Source: JAIBAC01 sp046331095 (GTDB taxonomy: Bacteria > Actinomycetota > Acidimicrobiia > UBA2766). From it: 64,000 bases of DNA. The notes below the pieces were generated by a model that saw only the letters and a program-made list of their open reading frames with translations, had not been told where the DNA came from and ran no database searches. The stretch is from contig JAXLRM010000004.1 in the NCBI GenBank assembly GCA_046331095.1, positions 868,001 through 932,000 on the forward strand, given 5' to 3'. Shown piece by piece: positions 20,112 to 29,583 of the stretch (positions are counted from its first letter, which is position 1; each line of letters starts with the position of its first letter). A program made the position numbers and the translations under genes.

Positions 20112-21157
20112 TCACCAAACACGGGTGAAGTCCTCCGGTTGCCAGTCAGCGAGGATCTCGGTACCGCGGGCGCGGTCCTGCGCCAGGTCGAGCGCGGCGA
20201 AGAGTCCGTGAGCGAAGCGCCAGTGGCCCCACTCGTCGCTTGCCCGGTCGACCCGCTCGGCGCACACCAGGGGCGTCGGCGCGACGGCCGCCGTGCAGGC
20301 CCGCTCCTCGAACCGTGTCGCCTCGCCGAGGCGGAGCGTGGCCTGGCGGAGCTCTCCTGCTGACGGGACGTAGAAGTCGGGCGCGAAGGCGGCCCCGATC
20401 GCCAGGGGTGCACCCCAGGCTGTCGCTCCGACGGTCCCTGCGACCGCCCACCGGGGCCGGGCGCGTCGAGGTTGACGCCGAGGACGGCGTAGTTCCCAGC
20501 GTCGCGTGGAGGTGGGAGTTCGGCGAGCGGGGTCGGGCGGGGATGCCACTCGTCGGCGAGCGCCCAGAACAGCTCAGGGACCAGTGGCCGCCCGTCAGCA
20601 CGGACGAGGGAGGAATCCTTCAACCGCTTCGCCGCCGCGACGATCGCCGAGTGCGACAGCGACACTCGTCGAGCCACGTCACGCCTCGACGGCGGATCCT
20701 GCGGTGACATGAGCAGGGCGGCAGCCCAGGAGATCCCCGCGGAACCGGAGATCGGCCTTGGCGGGCCGCCCGCCGTCTGCCGGCCATCGGTGGGCACGTC
20801 GGCGTCGATGTGCACGCCCTTCGCTCGCAGCACGACATGGCCCCGCCGATCCAGCCATCCCCACCCGGCGTCACCCAGCGCCTCACGGGCCGGTCCCGTG
20901 ATCAGGTCGCCGACCACGACGCGAGTGACTCCAGTCCTGCGCTTCGGCGAGGAACCGAGGAGCCGCTGGACCGCCTCTGGGTTGACGACCGAGACCCCCT
21001 TGATGTCGACGGGGACGTCCATGCCGTCCACCGTGACGACCACGTCCGCACCGGTGCCCTCTGGCGCGTCCGTGACTCGGTGGCCCAGCGAGCGGATCGC
21101 GCGAGCGAACGCCGAAGCTCCCTGTGACGTGAGACTGGCCTTGGTCGTGCGAGCCAC
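20112..21157 (-). pseudogene. AbiEi-like antitoxin/regulator gene, frameshifted
   Basis: From GTG at 21157: VARTTKASLTSQGASAFARA, then a nuclease-like-fold stretch (ADVVVTVDGMDVPVDIKGVS) and a helix-turn-helix region (SRRDVARRVSLSHSAIVAAAKRLKD). At about 20455-20475 the frame changes and continues RWAVAGTVGATAWGAPLAIG to the stop at 20112. One missing base at the junction would join the parts. Its place before a nucleotidyltransferase and a strong palindrome in front suggest an AbiEi-type type IV antitoxin that represses its own promoter. Family assignment is moderate. Confidence 0.55.
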
Positions 21158-21179
21158 ACGCCTACCATCGCCTGGTAAT

Positions 21180-21211
21180 GGTTGGTGGTCACTAATAAGT
21201 GACCACCAACC
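21180..21211. promoter_or_regulatory. Perfect 14-base inverted repeat upstream of the AbiEi-like gene
   Basis: GGTTGGTGGTCACT (21180-21193) and AGTGACCACCAACC (21198-21211) are exact complements around a 4-base AATA centre. The element lies 23-54 bases upstream of the GTG at 21157 in the minus direction. AbiEi antitoxins are known to bind inverted repeats in their promoter, so this is a good operator candidate. The rest of 21212-21384 shows nothing recognisable. Confidence 0.6.
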
Positions 21212-21384
21212 GAAAGGCGAACGGCGACAGGCCGGACTCTGCCCATGCGGGGGTGGCGACGCGGGCCGGGCGGTGCCGGTGGGGTAGTCCTCAGGCGGAC
21301 GGCCTGGTCGTAGGTGGTGGTGGTCGTGGTGCCCAGCGGTCGGTGACGCGCTGGTTGTCGACCCAGATCCGTATACCGCCCGTA

Positions 21385-22653
21385 TCAAAGGCAGAAGAGG
21401 GTTTCGAGGTGGGGGTCGAGGGGTGGTCGGGTGGCTCCGATGAGGGTGTGGTCGGGTCGCCAGAACTGGAGTTCTTCTTCGGGGTTTCCTGTGATCAGGA
21501 ATCCTCGGCTGGTTCGGCATTGATGGTGGTGTACGCACAGTAACAGGCCGTGGAATGTGTCGGTCGGGCCTTGGGGGTAGGGGGGTTCGTGGTGGATCTC
21601 GAGGCCGATCGAGTTCGAGCATCCAGGCCAGCGGCAGCAGCCCCGGTCGCGATGTTGGATGCGTCGCTGCGCCATGGGTGGCCAGTGGTTGGTGACGTGG
21701 CCGATGCCGATCGGGCGGCCCGCGAGGTCGTCGAGGCTGGTGTCGATCATGGCGTTGTGCAGGAGTCGGCGGAGCTCGTCGGCGCTGACTCTGGCGGGTT
21801 GGGGCCAGTCGATGACCGCGTCGTTGTCGTCGAGGCCGGCGACTGTGGCGAGGTCGGCGTGGATGGTGACCACGGCGCGGTCGGCCCAGTTCGATCGTCT
21901 GGTCGAGGTGGTCAGGTCGAACAGCGCCCAGGCAATGCGTTCGCCGAGGGGGTCGTAGGCGTCGGTGTCGGGGTTGCGGGGGTAGGTGTCGGCCTGGCGG
22001 CGGAGCGCGGCTTCGACGAACGCGGCGGTGGCGATGTCGAAGGTGGCGACGAGGCGTGCGCCGCTGCCGTCGGGTAGCGGCGTGAAGAACGCGGTGTTGG
22101 TGATCGGCGCTTCGGACCCGCCGGCCGGCTCGGGCCCGCCTGGGGGCTCCGCCGGGCCGGTCTCGGTCCCGTCGGGGTCGGGGTCCGGTTTCGGGTCCGG
22201 CGTGTCCGGGTCCGGGGGGTCCGGGTCTCGGCGCTCCCGGCGGTGCTGTCGGGCGCAGACCTCGAGTTGGCGCACCGACAACTTCGGGGCTTCGCCGGCC
22301 CAATGGGCGTCGGTCTCGGCGGTCGCGAACCGCACCAGGATCCCCATCTGGTCTTCGGAGAGGCTCCCGTCCGCGAAGCGTGCCCAGATCTCGGGCAGGT
22401 CGGCGGCGGCGTTGGCGATCTCGACTTGGGTCCTGGCGTGGCGGCGGCTGTGGCGGCCGGTCTCTTGGATCCATCCGTTCAGGGTCCTGGATCCGTCGCG
22501 GCAGTGGCATCCGCGTTGGGTGATGAGGGCGTGGGCGGCGGCCTTGTGTGCTTGCGCGGATGCCTCGAATGCCTGCATCTGGGTGACGTAGTCGCACAGT
22601 TGTGCGTCGCTGAGCTTGTCGAGTTCGTCCCTGGTGTCACCGTAGGACCACAT
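21385..22653 (-). CDS. DUF222 / HNH endonuclease-domain protein (13E12 repeat family-like)
   Basis: 422 residues from ATG at 22653. The N-terminal 150 residues are DUF222 (WSYGDTRDELDKLSDAQLCDYV..., ETGRHSRRHARTQVEIANAA). A Pro/Asp-rich spacer (PDPPDPDTPDPKPDPDPDG) follows. The C-terminal HNH nuclease fold has RDRGCCRWPGCSN...LEIHHEPPYPQGPT...LLLCVHHHQCRTSRGFL: the paired Cys, the HH catalytic site and the final HHH. A LexA box sits 23 bases upstream, matching the SOS control known for some mycobacterial 13E12 genes. Often mobile and multicopy; cellular role unknown. Confidence 0.88.
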   Translation of the reverse strand: MWSYGDTRDELDKLSDAQLCDYVTQMQAFEASAQAHKAAAHALITQRGCHCRDGSRTLNGWIQETGRHSRRHARTQVEIANAAADLPEIWARFADGSLSEDQMGILVRFATAETDAHWAGEAPKLSVRQLEVCARQHRRERRDPDPPDPDTPDPKPDPDPDGTETGPAEPPGGPEPAGGSEAPITNTAFFTPLPDGSGARLVATFDIATAAFVEAALRRQADTYPRNPDTDAYDPLGERIAWALFDLTTSTRRSNWADRAVVTIHADLATVAGLDDNDAVIDWPQPARVSADELRRLLHNAMIDTSLDDLAGRPIGIGHVTNHWPPMAQRRIQHRDRGCCRWPGCSNSIGLEIHHEPPYPQGPTDTFHGLLLCVHHHQCRTSRGFLITGNPEEELQFWRPDHTLIGATRPPLDPHLETLFCL

Positions 22654-22675
22654 GAGAACAGGATACCACACTATC

Positions 22676-22689
22676 CGAACATATGTTCG
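22676..22689. promoter_or_regulatory. LexA (SOS) box
   Basis: CGAACATATGTTCG is a perfect palindrome and an exact match to the Gram-positive/actinobacterial SOS box core GAAC-N4-GTTC. It lies 23 bases upstream of the DUF222-HNH start (22653) on the minus strand, overlapping where promoter elements must be. Predicts damage-inducible expression. Confidence 0.85.
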
Positions 22690-22754
22690 AGAGATCCTAG
22701 GAAGTTGACACCAATATCCGTACGGTTGACGGGGCCGGCCGAGACGTCCTTTGC

Positions 22755-23640
22755 CCGCGCCTTCCGGCTCTCGTCGTGCTCTCGCTGGAGTTCGTGGTCG
22801 TCAACGTGGCCATCAACGGCATCACGGTCCATGTGGGCGGTCCCGGCATGCTCGCGCTGCCGTCGTTCACCGTCCCCGCCTGGCTGGGCGGCTACCCCGT
22901 GGGCCGCACGGTCGAGACGGCGGTGGTCCTGCGCGCCGCTGTGGAAGGCTTCGTCGTGGTTGATGTGGTGGCGGCCTTCGGTGCGTTCAACGCGGTCGTG
23001 TCCCACTACGAACTCGTGCAGATGGTCCCGCGTGCGTTCCACGACCCCCGGCCTCGTGGTTGTCGTCGCGATCGCGTTCGTGCGGTCGGTGGTCTCGTCC
23101 GCACTTTGAGGCGTGAGGCCGACCGCGCCCGCACCGGCGGCATCGTGGTGCGGCGCGGGCGCATCGTCCGCCTCGCCGTGCCGGCCCTCGAACGCGGGAT
23201 GGAGAAGGCGCTCGCCCGCCGACTCGATAGACGCCCGCGGGTTCGGGCGCGCTGTCGCAGCCGTGCCCGAACGAGTGGCGGCGTGGTGTGGGGTCGCGGC
23301 GCTCGGCGCGGTGGAGGCCGCGTTCCTTGCGCTCGTGAGCGAGGCCCGCGACGTCGGTCGAACCCGCTACCGACCACGGCGTCTCCGCCGAGCGGAGTGG
23401 CTCGTGATGGCGGCGTGCATCGCGGCGCCTGTCCTTCTCGTCTACTTGAGCGCCGCGACCGCAGCCCCGCTCGTGTGGGACCCGGCCACGCCGTTGCGGT
23501 CACCCGGCTTCGCCTCCTCGCCGTTGTGGTGTTCGCCATGCTCGTCGCACCGGCGCTCGTACCGGCCGCCGAATCCGAATGGGCGCTGCCGGTAGTGCCG
23601 GCGCCGGGCAGGCCCGAGGGAGGAGAGCTACGCTGGTCGT
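22755..23640 (+). pseudogene. EcfT/CbiQ-type ECF transporter membrane subunit, multiply frameshifted
   Basis: Segments of one protein appear in alternating frames: VVLSLEFVVVNVAINGITVH and FGAFNAVVSHYELVQMVPRA (frame from 22776), GLVVVVAIAFV near 23050, READRARTGGIVVRRGRIVR near 23110, then SIDARGFGRAVAAVPERV (23230) and a final hydrophobic stretch near 23530. The ADRARTGG...SxDARGFGR pattern is the ATPase-coupling region of EcfT/CbiQ. At least three frame changes and a missing N-terminus mark it as dead. ECF transporters import vitamins or metals; the substrate cannot be told. Confidence 0.7.
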
Positions 23641-23687
23641 GTGCGGGTATTGCTCGCCCTGATCGGCAACAAGGCGAGGACGTTGGT

Positions 23688-24245
23688 GTGGGCCAAAGCA
23701 ACTGGCTGGTGCTTGACACGGAGACTACCGGGTTGGGGTCAAGCGCCAGGATTGTTGAAGTGGGATTCGTTGAACTCGCGGCCGATTATGCTGTGATCGG
23801 GGAGTTCGACACGCTAATTTATGTGGGTTGTGGGCCAGGGCCATCCTGGATCCATGGAATCTCCGCTTCGATGCTCGAATGTGCACCGTCGTTCTCTGAT
23901 ATTGCCGATGATCTCGCACGGCACATTGAAGGCCACATCGTTGTTGGTCACAACCTTCGCTTCGACTGGAGGCTTCTACTCGCAGAGTTCAGACGTGTTG
24001 GCCTTGAGCCTCTGTATCGTGTCGAAGGTGTATGTACGGCCGCTCTCACTGAGAGAGTCGTTGGATCGCGACTGAGCCTGTCGGTCGCCTGCCACATCAT
24101 GGGAATTCCGCATGCAAGGGCACATCGAGCGCTACCAGACGCAAGAGCCACCGCAGCGCTCCTGCCGAGGCTCCTCGACGCCCTCCCCGAACGACTCGCG
24201 CCGCGTGCATGCCCGCCGTTCCACAGATTCAGCGGACGACGGTGA
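23688..24245 (+). CDS. DnaQ-like DEDDh 3'-5' exonuclease adjacent to cas3
   Basis: 185 residues from GTG 23688, with a GCGAGGA ribosome site upstream. All DEDDh residues are visible: LVLDTETTGLG (ExoI Asp, Glu), VGHNLRFDWRLL (ExoII Asp) and AHRALPDARAT (ExoIII His and Asp). The ATG of cas3 follows four bases after the stop, so the two are one transcript. In other type I-E systems a DnaQ domain is fused to Cas2, and host DnaQ-like nucleases trim prespacers; here Cas2 is short and unfused, which makes this stand-alone nuclease a candidate trimming factor. It is less GC-rich than the decayed sequence before it. Confidence 0.85.
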   Translation: MGQSNWLVLDTETTGLGSSARIVEVGFVELAADYAVIGEFDTLIYVGCGPGPSWIHGISASMLECAPSFSDIADDLARHIEGHIVVGHNLRFDWRLLLAEFRRVGLEPLYRVEGVCTAALTERVVGSRLSLSVACHIMGIPHARAHRALPDARATAALLPRLLDALPERLAPRACPPFHRFSGRR

Positions 24246-24249
24246 CCTG

Positions 24250-27165
24250 ATGCCTGAGACCGTCGATGATCCGATCGATCGTTGGCTGCGGGAACGCACG
24301 CCCGAGGAGCAGGGCTGGCTCGCGACACTGTGGGGGAAATCCGAGAAGGCCGGCGGTCCCTCCTTGCTGGTTCAACACATGCTCGATTCCTTGGCAGTAG
24401 CAGAGCTGATCTGGGACCGATTCCTCGCACCCTGCCTGCGGCGGCGCTACGACGAAGCAACCAGTATGCGCGGACGCTCGCTCCTCATGTGGCTGTCCGG
24501 TCTTCACGACCTTGGAAAAGCCACGCCGGCTTTCCAATGCCTCGATGACGTGTTGTGCCGGCAGGTCGAAGCGGCGGGACTCCACATCGAACATCGGGGG
24601 CTACATCCGGGCCATCTGTGGCGTCACGACCGCAGTGGAGCCGCAACGATGCGTGCAGCGCTGCACGAGGCAGCTTCTGGCGCAGATCAGTCCGTCGAAT
24701 GGTTGTGGCCCCTGATCGGCGGTCACCACGGCCGGTTCATGCGGAGCGGAGAGCTCTTCAACGTCGAGTCTCGGCTCCCGCGGGAGACCAGGTGCAACGT
24801 CGGAGAAGGGCCGTGGGGGCGGGCGCGGTCGCTGCTGGTCGAGCTCATCACCGCCACAACCACCTTCGGCTCCGTCACCGACATCGTCCGACTCGCCCCA
24901 CCGGCCCGCGCCGACCAGCTCGCCCTCAGCGGCTACGTGATGATGGCCGATTGGATCGCGAGCTCGTTCCCGGGCGTCAATGACTGGGAGGACATCTCCC
25001 TTATTGCGGCGCGCCTGCGGGCAGAGACGGCGTGGGTGGAGTTGGACCTCTCGGGAGGATGGAAGGATCTGCCTGATCCGGGCCACGACCCGATCCGCGA
25101 ACGGTTCGGCCGCTCGCCGTATCCCACGCAGGCACTTGCCGTCGATAGTGCCCGCTCGCTGAATGCACCGGGACTGTTGATCGTGGAAGCGCCGATGGGC
25201 GAAGGCAAGACCGAGTCGGCCTTGGCAGCAGCGGAAGTGCTCGCGTTTCGATTCGGAGCCGACGGCGTCGCCATCGCGATGCCCACACAGGCAACGGCCG
25301 ACCCCATGCTGGAGCGCGTCTCCAAATGGGTTGGCACCGTTGATCCCGACATCCAGGTGGCGTTGCTCCACGGCCGTCGCCGCTTCAATCCGCTTTGGCA
25401 GGCGATGCTCGCACGTCGCAGCGCGACCGCTGCCGCCGGTGTCGAGTCTTCCCGTCTCGACGCCTACGGCATGGCCGACGACCTGGAGGAGTTCAGCATC
25501 GAGGATCCCGACGTCCCCAGCGTCAGCGGGATCTGCGAGGACGCTGGCGCCGCAGTCAGTGACGGCCTCGCGCTTGCGGCCTCAGAGTGGGTGCTCGGCC
25601 GTCATCGCGGCCTACTCGCCGGGGTCGTCGTGGCCACCTTCGACCAGCTCCTCTACGCAGCGACTCGCACCAAATATGTCGCACCGCGCTATGCGGGCCT
25701 CGCCGGCAAGGTCGTGATCTTCGACGAGGTCCATGCTGCCGACGAGTACATGACCGAATTCCTCCTGGAACTTCTCGCCTGGCTGGGTAGCGGGCGAGTT
25801 CCCGTTGTCCTGCTGTCTGCCACACTCCATACGGCGCAACGTGACCGTATGATCGCCGCGTACGCCTCGGGTGGCCAGACGAGCCCCGAAGGTCACGACG
25901 CGGAGACACAGCAACCCACCGGATACCCCGCCGTGACATCGATGTCAGATGGGGGTGTTGCGACCCGCGCAGTCTGCGAACCGGCACGGCGGGACAGGAC
26001 CTTTGTAGTCTCGCTGCTGGAAGACCCGTCACCATCAGCGGATCCGAATCAGCAGGTGGTCGACGAGCTGCAACGCCTCATGGAAGAGAGCGGCTGTGCA
26101 CTGATCATCCGGAATACTGTCGACCGCGCCCAGGCGACCTTCCTCGCACTGCGTGCTGTATTCGGCGAGGACGTCGTGCTATTGCACAGCCAATTCACGG
26201 CGGCCACTCGTGCTGAGAGGACCGAGCAGCTCGTCAGGGAGCTCGGACCCGACGGGAAAGACCGCCCACGCAGGCGGATCGTGGTGGCGACTCAGGTCGC
26301 CGAGCAGTCCTTCGACGTCGATGTCGACCTGCTCGTGACCGACGTCGCCCCGCTGGATCTGGTCTTGCAGAGGGTGGGTAGGCTCCACCGCCACGATCGC
26401 CCCCATGACGCTCGGCCTTGGAGCCTGCGCGATCCGCGCGTGCTCGTGACGGGCGTCCAAGGGGCCGATTCGGGACGGCCGCAGTTCCCCAAGGGCGCAG
26501 AGGCCATCTACGGCCGGCACCGACTCCTGCGGTCGCTCGCTGCCGTTAAGACGGCCAAGGCCGAAGGGGGTTGGCGCCTCCCGTCTTCGATTGCGGCGCT
26601 GGTCGAGAGCGCATATGCGCCCAATCCGGTGATTCCGCGGGAGTGGTGCGAGGACGAAGCCAGTGCCCGGAGAGATAGGCAGCAGGAGGTCGAGAGGTGC
26701 CGGGCGGTCGCCGCTTCGTATCGTCTGACCAAAGAGGGGGAGCGCACGAAGACCACGCTCGAAGGCCTGACCGACTCTGCATCCGACGTTCCCGAAGACC
26801 TGGCCGCCTGGATCGGCGTCCGAGAGAACGACATGGGAGAGGAGGTCCTTCTTGTCCGCAAGGTCGACGGCCGCTACGAGACTCTCGATGGGACGAACCT
26901 CGGCGTCAACGGGGAAGCGGTCCACGGCCACGATCCTGTCGCGGTTCTCGGCGGGACCGTCAGGCTTCCGGGACACGCCAGCGGGCTCAACGTCGCGGCC
27001 AAGGCGCTGGACCCCCTGCCGGAGTGGCACGACCACCCCTGGCTCGGCCACACGAAGGTCCTAGCCCTCGGCGGAGAACTGTCCGAGGGGACGCTCGAGG
27101 CGAACGGCAGGCGATTCCGTGTCTTCTACGACGACGACCTGGGCTTGAGGTGGGAGAGGACGTGA
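24250..27165 (+). CDS. cas3: Cas3, type I-E HD nuclease-helicase
   Basis: 971 residues. Recruited by Cascade to degrade target DNA. The HD nuclease domain comes first: HMLDSLAV, GLHDLGKATPAFQ (HD near residue 87), HPGHLWRH and GGHHGRF. The SF2 helicase follows: Walker A APMGEGKTESAL near residue 313, FDEVHAADEYM (DEVH) near 491, LLSATLH, VATQVAEQSFDVDVD and LQRVGRLHRHDR (motif VI). The N-terminal start at 24250 follows the exonuclease by four bases. Domain order and size fit type I-E Cas3, and all key motifs are intact. Confidence 0.96.
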   Translation: MPETVDDPIDRWLRERTPEEQGWLATLWGKSEKAGGPSLLVQHMLDSLAVAELIWDRFLAPCLRRRYDEATSMRGRSLLMWLSGLHDLGKATPAFQCLDDVLCRQVEAAGLHIEHRGLHPGHLWRHDRSGAATMRAALHEAASGADQSVEWLWPLIGGHHGRFMRSGELFNVESRLPRETRCNVGEGPWGRARSLLVELITATTTFGSVTDIVRLAPPARADQLALSGYVMMADWIASSFPGVNDWEDISLIAARLRAETAWVELDLSGGWKDLPDPGHDPIRERFGRSPYPTQALAVDSARSLNAPGLLIVEAPMGEGKTESALAAAEVLAFRFGADGVAIAMPTQATADPMLERVSKWVGTVDPDIQVALLHGRRRFNPLWQAMLARRSATAAAGVESSRLDAYGMADDLEEFSIEDPDVPSVSGICEDAGAAVSDGLALAASEWVLGRHRGLLAGVVVATFDQLLYAATRTKYVAPRYAGLAGKVVIFDEVHAADEYMTEFLLELLAWLGSGRVPVVLLSATLHTAQRDRMIAAYASGGQTSPEGHDAETQQPTGYPAVTSMSDGGVATRAVCEPARRDRTFVVSLLEDPSPSADPNQQVVDELQRLMEESGCALIIRNTVDRAQATFLALRAVFGEDVVLLHSQFTAATRAERTEQLVRELGPDGKDRPRRRIVVATQVAEQSFDVDVDLLVTDVAPLDLVLQRVGRLHRHDRPHDARPWSLRDPRVLVTGVQGADSGRPQFPKGAEAIYGRHRLLRSLAAVKTAKAEGGWRLPSSIAALVESAYAPNPVIPREWCEDEASARRDRQQEVERCRAVAASYRLTKEGERTKTTLEGLTDSASDVPEDLAAWIGVRENDMGEEVLLVRKVDGRYETLDGTNLGVNGEAVHGHDPVAVLGGTVRLPGHASGLNVAAKALDPLPEWHDHPWLGHTKVLALGGELSEGTLEANGRRFRVFYDDDLGLRWERT

Positions 27166-27301
27166 AGACCCGGCAGAGCGACGGCCGCGACGTCCCAGCC
27201 GGTTCATGGCTTGACCCATGCCCCGCCCCGGCGGGATGGCTCAAGCTCGTGGAACCCGCGCCCTAGTGTGAGCGTGCGATCGACTGGGAGGAGCACCGGC
27301 A

Positions 27302-28915
27302 ATGCGATTCAGTGTCGTCGACGAAGCAACGATCCCTGCGTCGACGAACCAGGGGAACGAACGATTGTCGATCCGCGACCTGCTCCACCGCTCCCACGAG
27401 GTGCGCGCCCTCGCCGTCGAACCCCGCACCGTCTATGCCGCTGTCATGCGGCAATTGCTCCTGCCCATCGTGATCGACGCTGAGGGGCCGCCCACCTCCG
27501 AGGTGGAGTGGAGGGCACGCTTCCTTCGGGGAGGCTTCGATCGCGACCAAATCGACGCATACCTCGACAGATACGCGGACCGCTTCGACCTCTTCGACGA
27601 CGAGAAGCCGTTCGCACAGGTCGGCGGGCTGGTCACCACGACAGGTGAGGCCAAAGGCGCAGGCTTGCTGCTCCCTGCACTTGCGTCGGGCAACAACGTT
27701 CCGTTGTTCTCAGCCGCCACTGAGGCCACTCCGACATGTCTGCCTGCAGCCGACGCGATGCTGTGGCTGCTGCACGCACATTGCTATGACACCGCAGCGA
27801 TCAAGTCGGGTGCTGCCGGCGATCCCCATGTGAAAGCTGGGAAGACCACGGGAAATCCCGTGGGGAGCCTGGGGCGCCTTGGGGTGGCGCTGCCGAGTGG
27901 ACCCAACCTCTACGAGACGTTGGTGCTCAACACTCCCGTTAGGCCGGACGGTGCTGACCCCGCAGATGCGCCTTGGTGGCGGCGGCCACCACGGGGGCCA
28001 GCGTGGGATGAACGGCCGGCGAGTGGCCTGCTCGATCTGCTGACGTGGCAGTCCCGCCGAATTCGTCTCTTCCCCACACCAGGTGACGAGTCAGTTGAAT
28101 CGGTCGTGCTCTGCGCCGGTGACAGGCTGAGCACAGTCCCCGAATTCGAGCCCCACACACTGTGGAACCTAGAAACGAAGCCCAAGGCCGGTCAGCCGCC
28201 ACGCCGGCCTCGTGCCCACCGCTCCGGGCGGACAGCTTGGCGCGGACTGTCTGCGCTCCTCGCGCTGCCTGGCACGTCGACCTCCGGTGAGGTGGCTACG
28301 GCAGGTGTCATCTCCGGGATCGCCGACCACTCGGCCAAAGGCTCGCTTCCCGCCGGATACCCCCTGAACATCGAGATCATCGGAATCGAGTACGGCAACC
28401 AGTCCGCCGTCGTGGAGAACGTTATCCACGACGCGATACCGCTGCCGTTGGTCGCTCTAGCTGACTCCGACGGGCGTGATGCCGTGGAACGCTTCGCCGC
28501 CGATGCCGAAGAGCTCGCCAGAGCCGTCGACCGCCTCGAGCGAGGCTTGAAGCTCGCGATGGGCGGCGATCTCGTGCCCTGGGACAAAGGGCAGAGAGCC
28601 AGCGCCCGGCTGCTCGCGATGCTCGACATGCCCGTCCGACGATGCCTTGCCGGCCTTCAGCGATCACCCGGCCGTTTCTACGACGCCGTCGATGCCTGGT
28701 GCGCAACTGCCCGCAATGCTGCACTCGACATCCTGGAGGAGCTCATCGGCTCTGTTTCCGCCATCGCCTTCGCAGGCCACAGCTATGACGACGCCAAGGG
28801 CGTCGCCAACGTGTCCACGGCTGAGCTGAGGTTTCGTGCCGACCTCAACCGCATCCTTGGTCCGAAGCCCCCGCTCGAATCCGATCCGAATCATCGAGAG
28901 GAGGTCTCCGCGTGA
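27302..28915 (+). CDS. casA: CasA/Cse1 (Cas8e), Cascade large subunit
   Basis: 537 residues. The large subunit of type I-E Cascade recognises the PAM and recruits Cas3. Recognisable blocks are the N-terminal LSIRDLLHRSHEVRALAVEPRT, DLFDDEKPFAQ, the TGNPVGSLGRLGVALP stretch and the helical C-terminal bundle. ATG 27302 follows GGGAGGAGC. A 136-base gap after cas3 contains TTGACC (about 27213) but no convincing -10, so a separate Cascade promoter is possible but unproven. It overlaps casB by four bases. Confidence 0.93.
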   Translation: MRFSVVDEATIPASTNQGNERLSIRDLLHRSHEVRALAVEPRTVYAAVMRQLLLPIVIDAEGPPTSEVEWRARFLRGGFDRDQIDAYLDRYADRFDLFDDEKPFAQVGGLVTTTGEAKGAGLLLPALASGNNVPLFSAATEATPTCLPAADAMLWLLHAHCYDTAAIKSGAAGDPHVKAGKTTGNPVGSLGRLGVALPSGPNLYETLVLNTPVRPDGADPADAPWWRRPPRGPAWDERPASGLLDLLTWQSRRIRLFPTPGDESVESVVLCAGDRLSTVPEFEPHTLWNLETKPKAGQPPRRPRAHRSGRTAWRGLSALLALPGTSTSGEVATAGVISGIADHSAKGSLPAGYPLNIEIIGIEYGNQSAVVENVIHDAIPLPLVALADSDGRDAVERFAADAEELARAVDRLERGLKLAMGGDLVPWDKGQRASARLLAMLDMPVRRCLAGLQRSPGRFYDAVDAWCATARNAALDILEELIGSVSAIAFAGHSYDDAKGVANVSTAELRFRADLNRILGPKPPLESDPNHREEVSA

Positions 28916-29547
28916 GTGAAGCTGCAATCGCCAGCACCGGCCGTCGGTATTGGGATCGCTATGCAGACGGCGAAGGTGGATGGCGGGATCCGTCCCGCAC
29001 TCCGCCCGGAGACGAACTTGCGGCACTCCGCCGCGGTGCGGGACGGCCACCCTGGACCGTGCCGTCCATGTGGCCGTTCCTGACCGAGGATGTCGACGAC
29101 CGCTTCAGGGGTCCGGACGGAGACCGCAAAGAACTGCCGCCCGGGGTCATCGCCGAACACCATGCGTTGGTGCTCTTCGCCATCCACCAGCAATCGCAAC
29201 GTAGACCTGTGCACATGCGGGGTGTCGGTCTCGGGACAGCGGTGCGCGCTCTGCACGGGAGCAACCGGTTCACGAAGCAGGCAGTCGATCGGCGCTTCTA
29301 CAGTGCCGTGACAGCCGACGAGTTAGGCGAACTGGTGCACCACTTGCGCCACATCATTCGCTTGCTTCACGGACTACCGAACGTCGTCGCCTTGGACTAC
29401 GGGCGTCTCATGAGCGACATCAGAGACTGGCGGTGGCCGGGTGGCCGGGATCGTGTTCGTCGCCGTTGGGGCCTCCAGTACCACTCCTTCCACGCGGGCG
29501 GCGAAGGATCGCCAGCACTCACTGACAGCACGCCCGACACGCCGTAA
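28912..29547 (+). CDS. casB: CasB/Cse2 (Cas11), Cascade small subunit
   Basis: 211 residues, mostly helical and basic, beginning SEAAIASTGRRYWDRYADGE. Cse2 dimerises along the belly of Cascade and stabilises the R-loop. Family-typical features are the early aromatic/arginine helix, GVGLGTAVRALHGSNRF and the late LRHIIRLLHGLPN segment. The GTG overlaps the casA stop (GTGA) and has a strong AGAGGAGG site. Sequence conservation in this family is low, so position between casA and casC is the main support. Confidence 0.9.
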   Translation: MSEAAIASTGRRYWDRYADGEGGWRDPSRTPPGDELAALRRGAGRPPWTVPSMWPFLTEDVDDRFRGPDGDRKELPPGVIAEHHALVLFAIHQQSQRRPVHMRGVGLGTAVRALHGSNRFTKQAVDRRFYSAVTADELGELVHHLRHIIRLLHGLPNVVALDYGRLMSDIRDWRWPGGRDRVRRRWGLQYHSFHAGGEGSPALTDSTPDTP

Positions 29548-29583
29548 GCACACCATCAGTGTCTGAGAACAGGAAGCAAAGCA

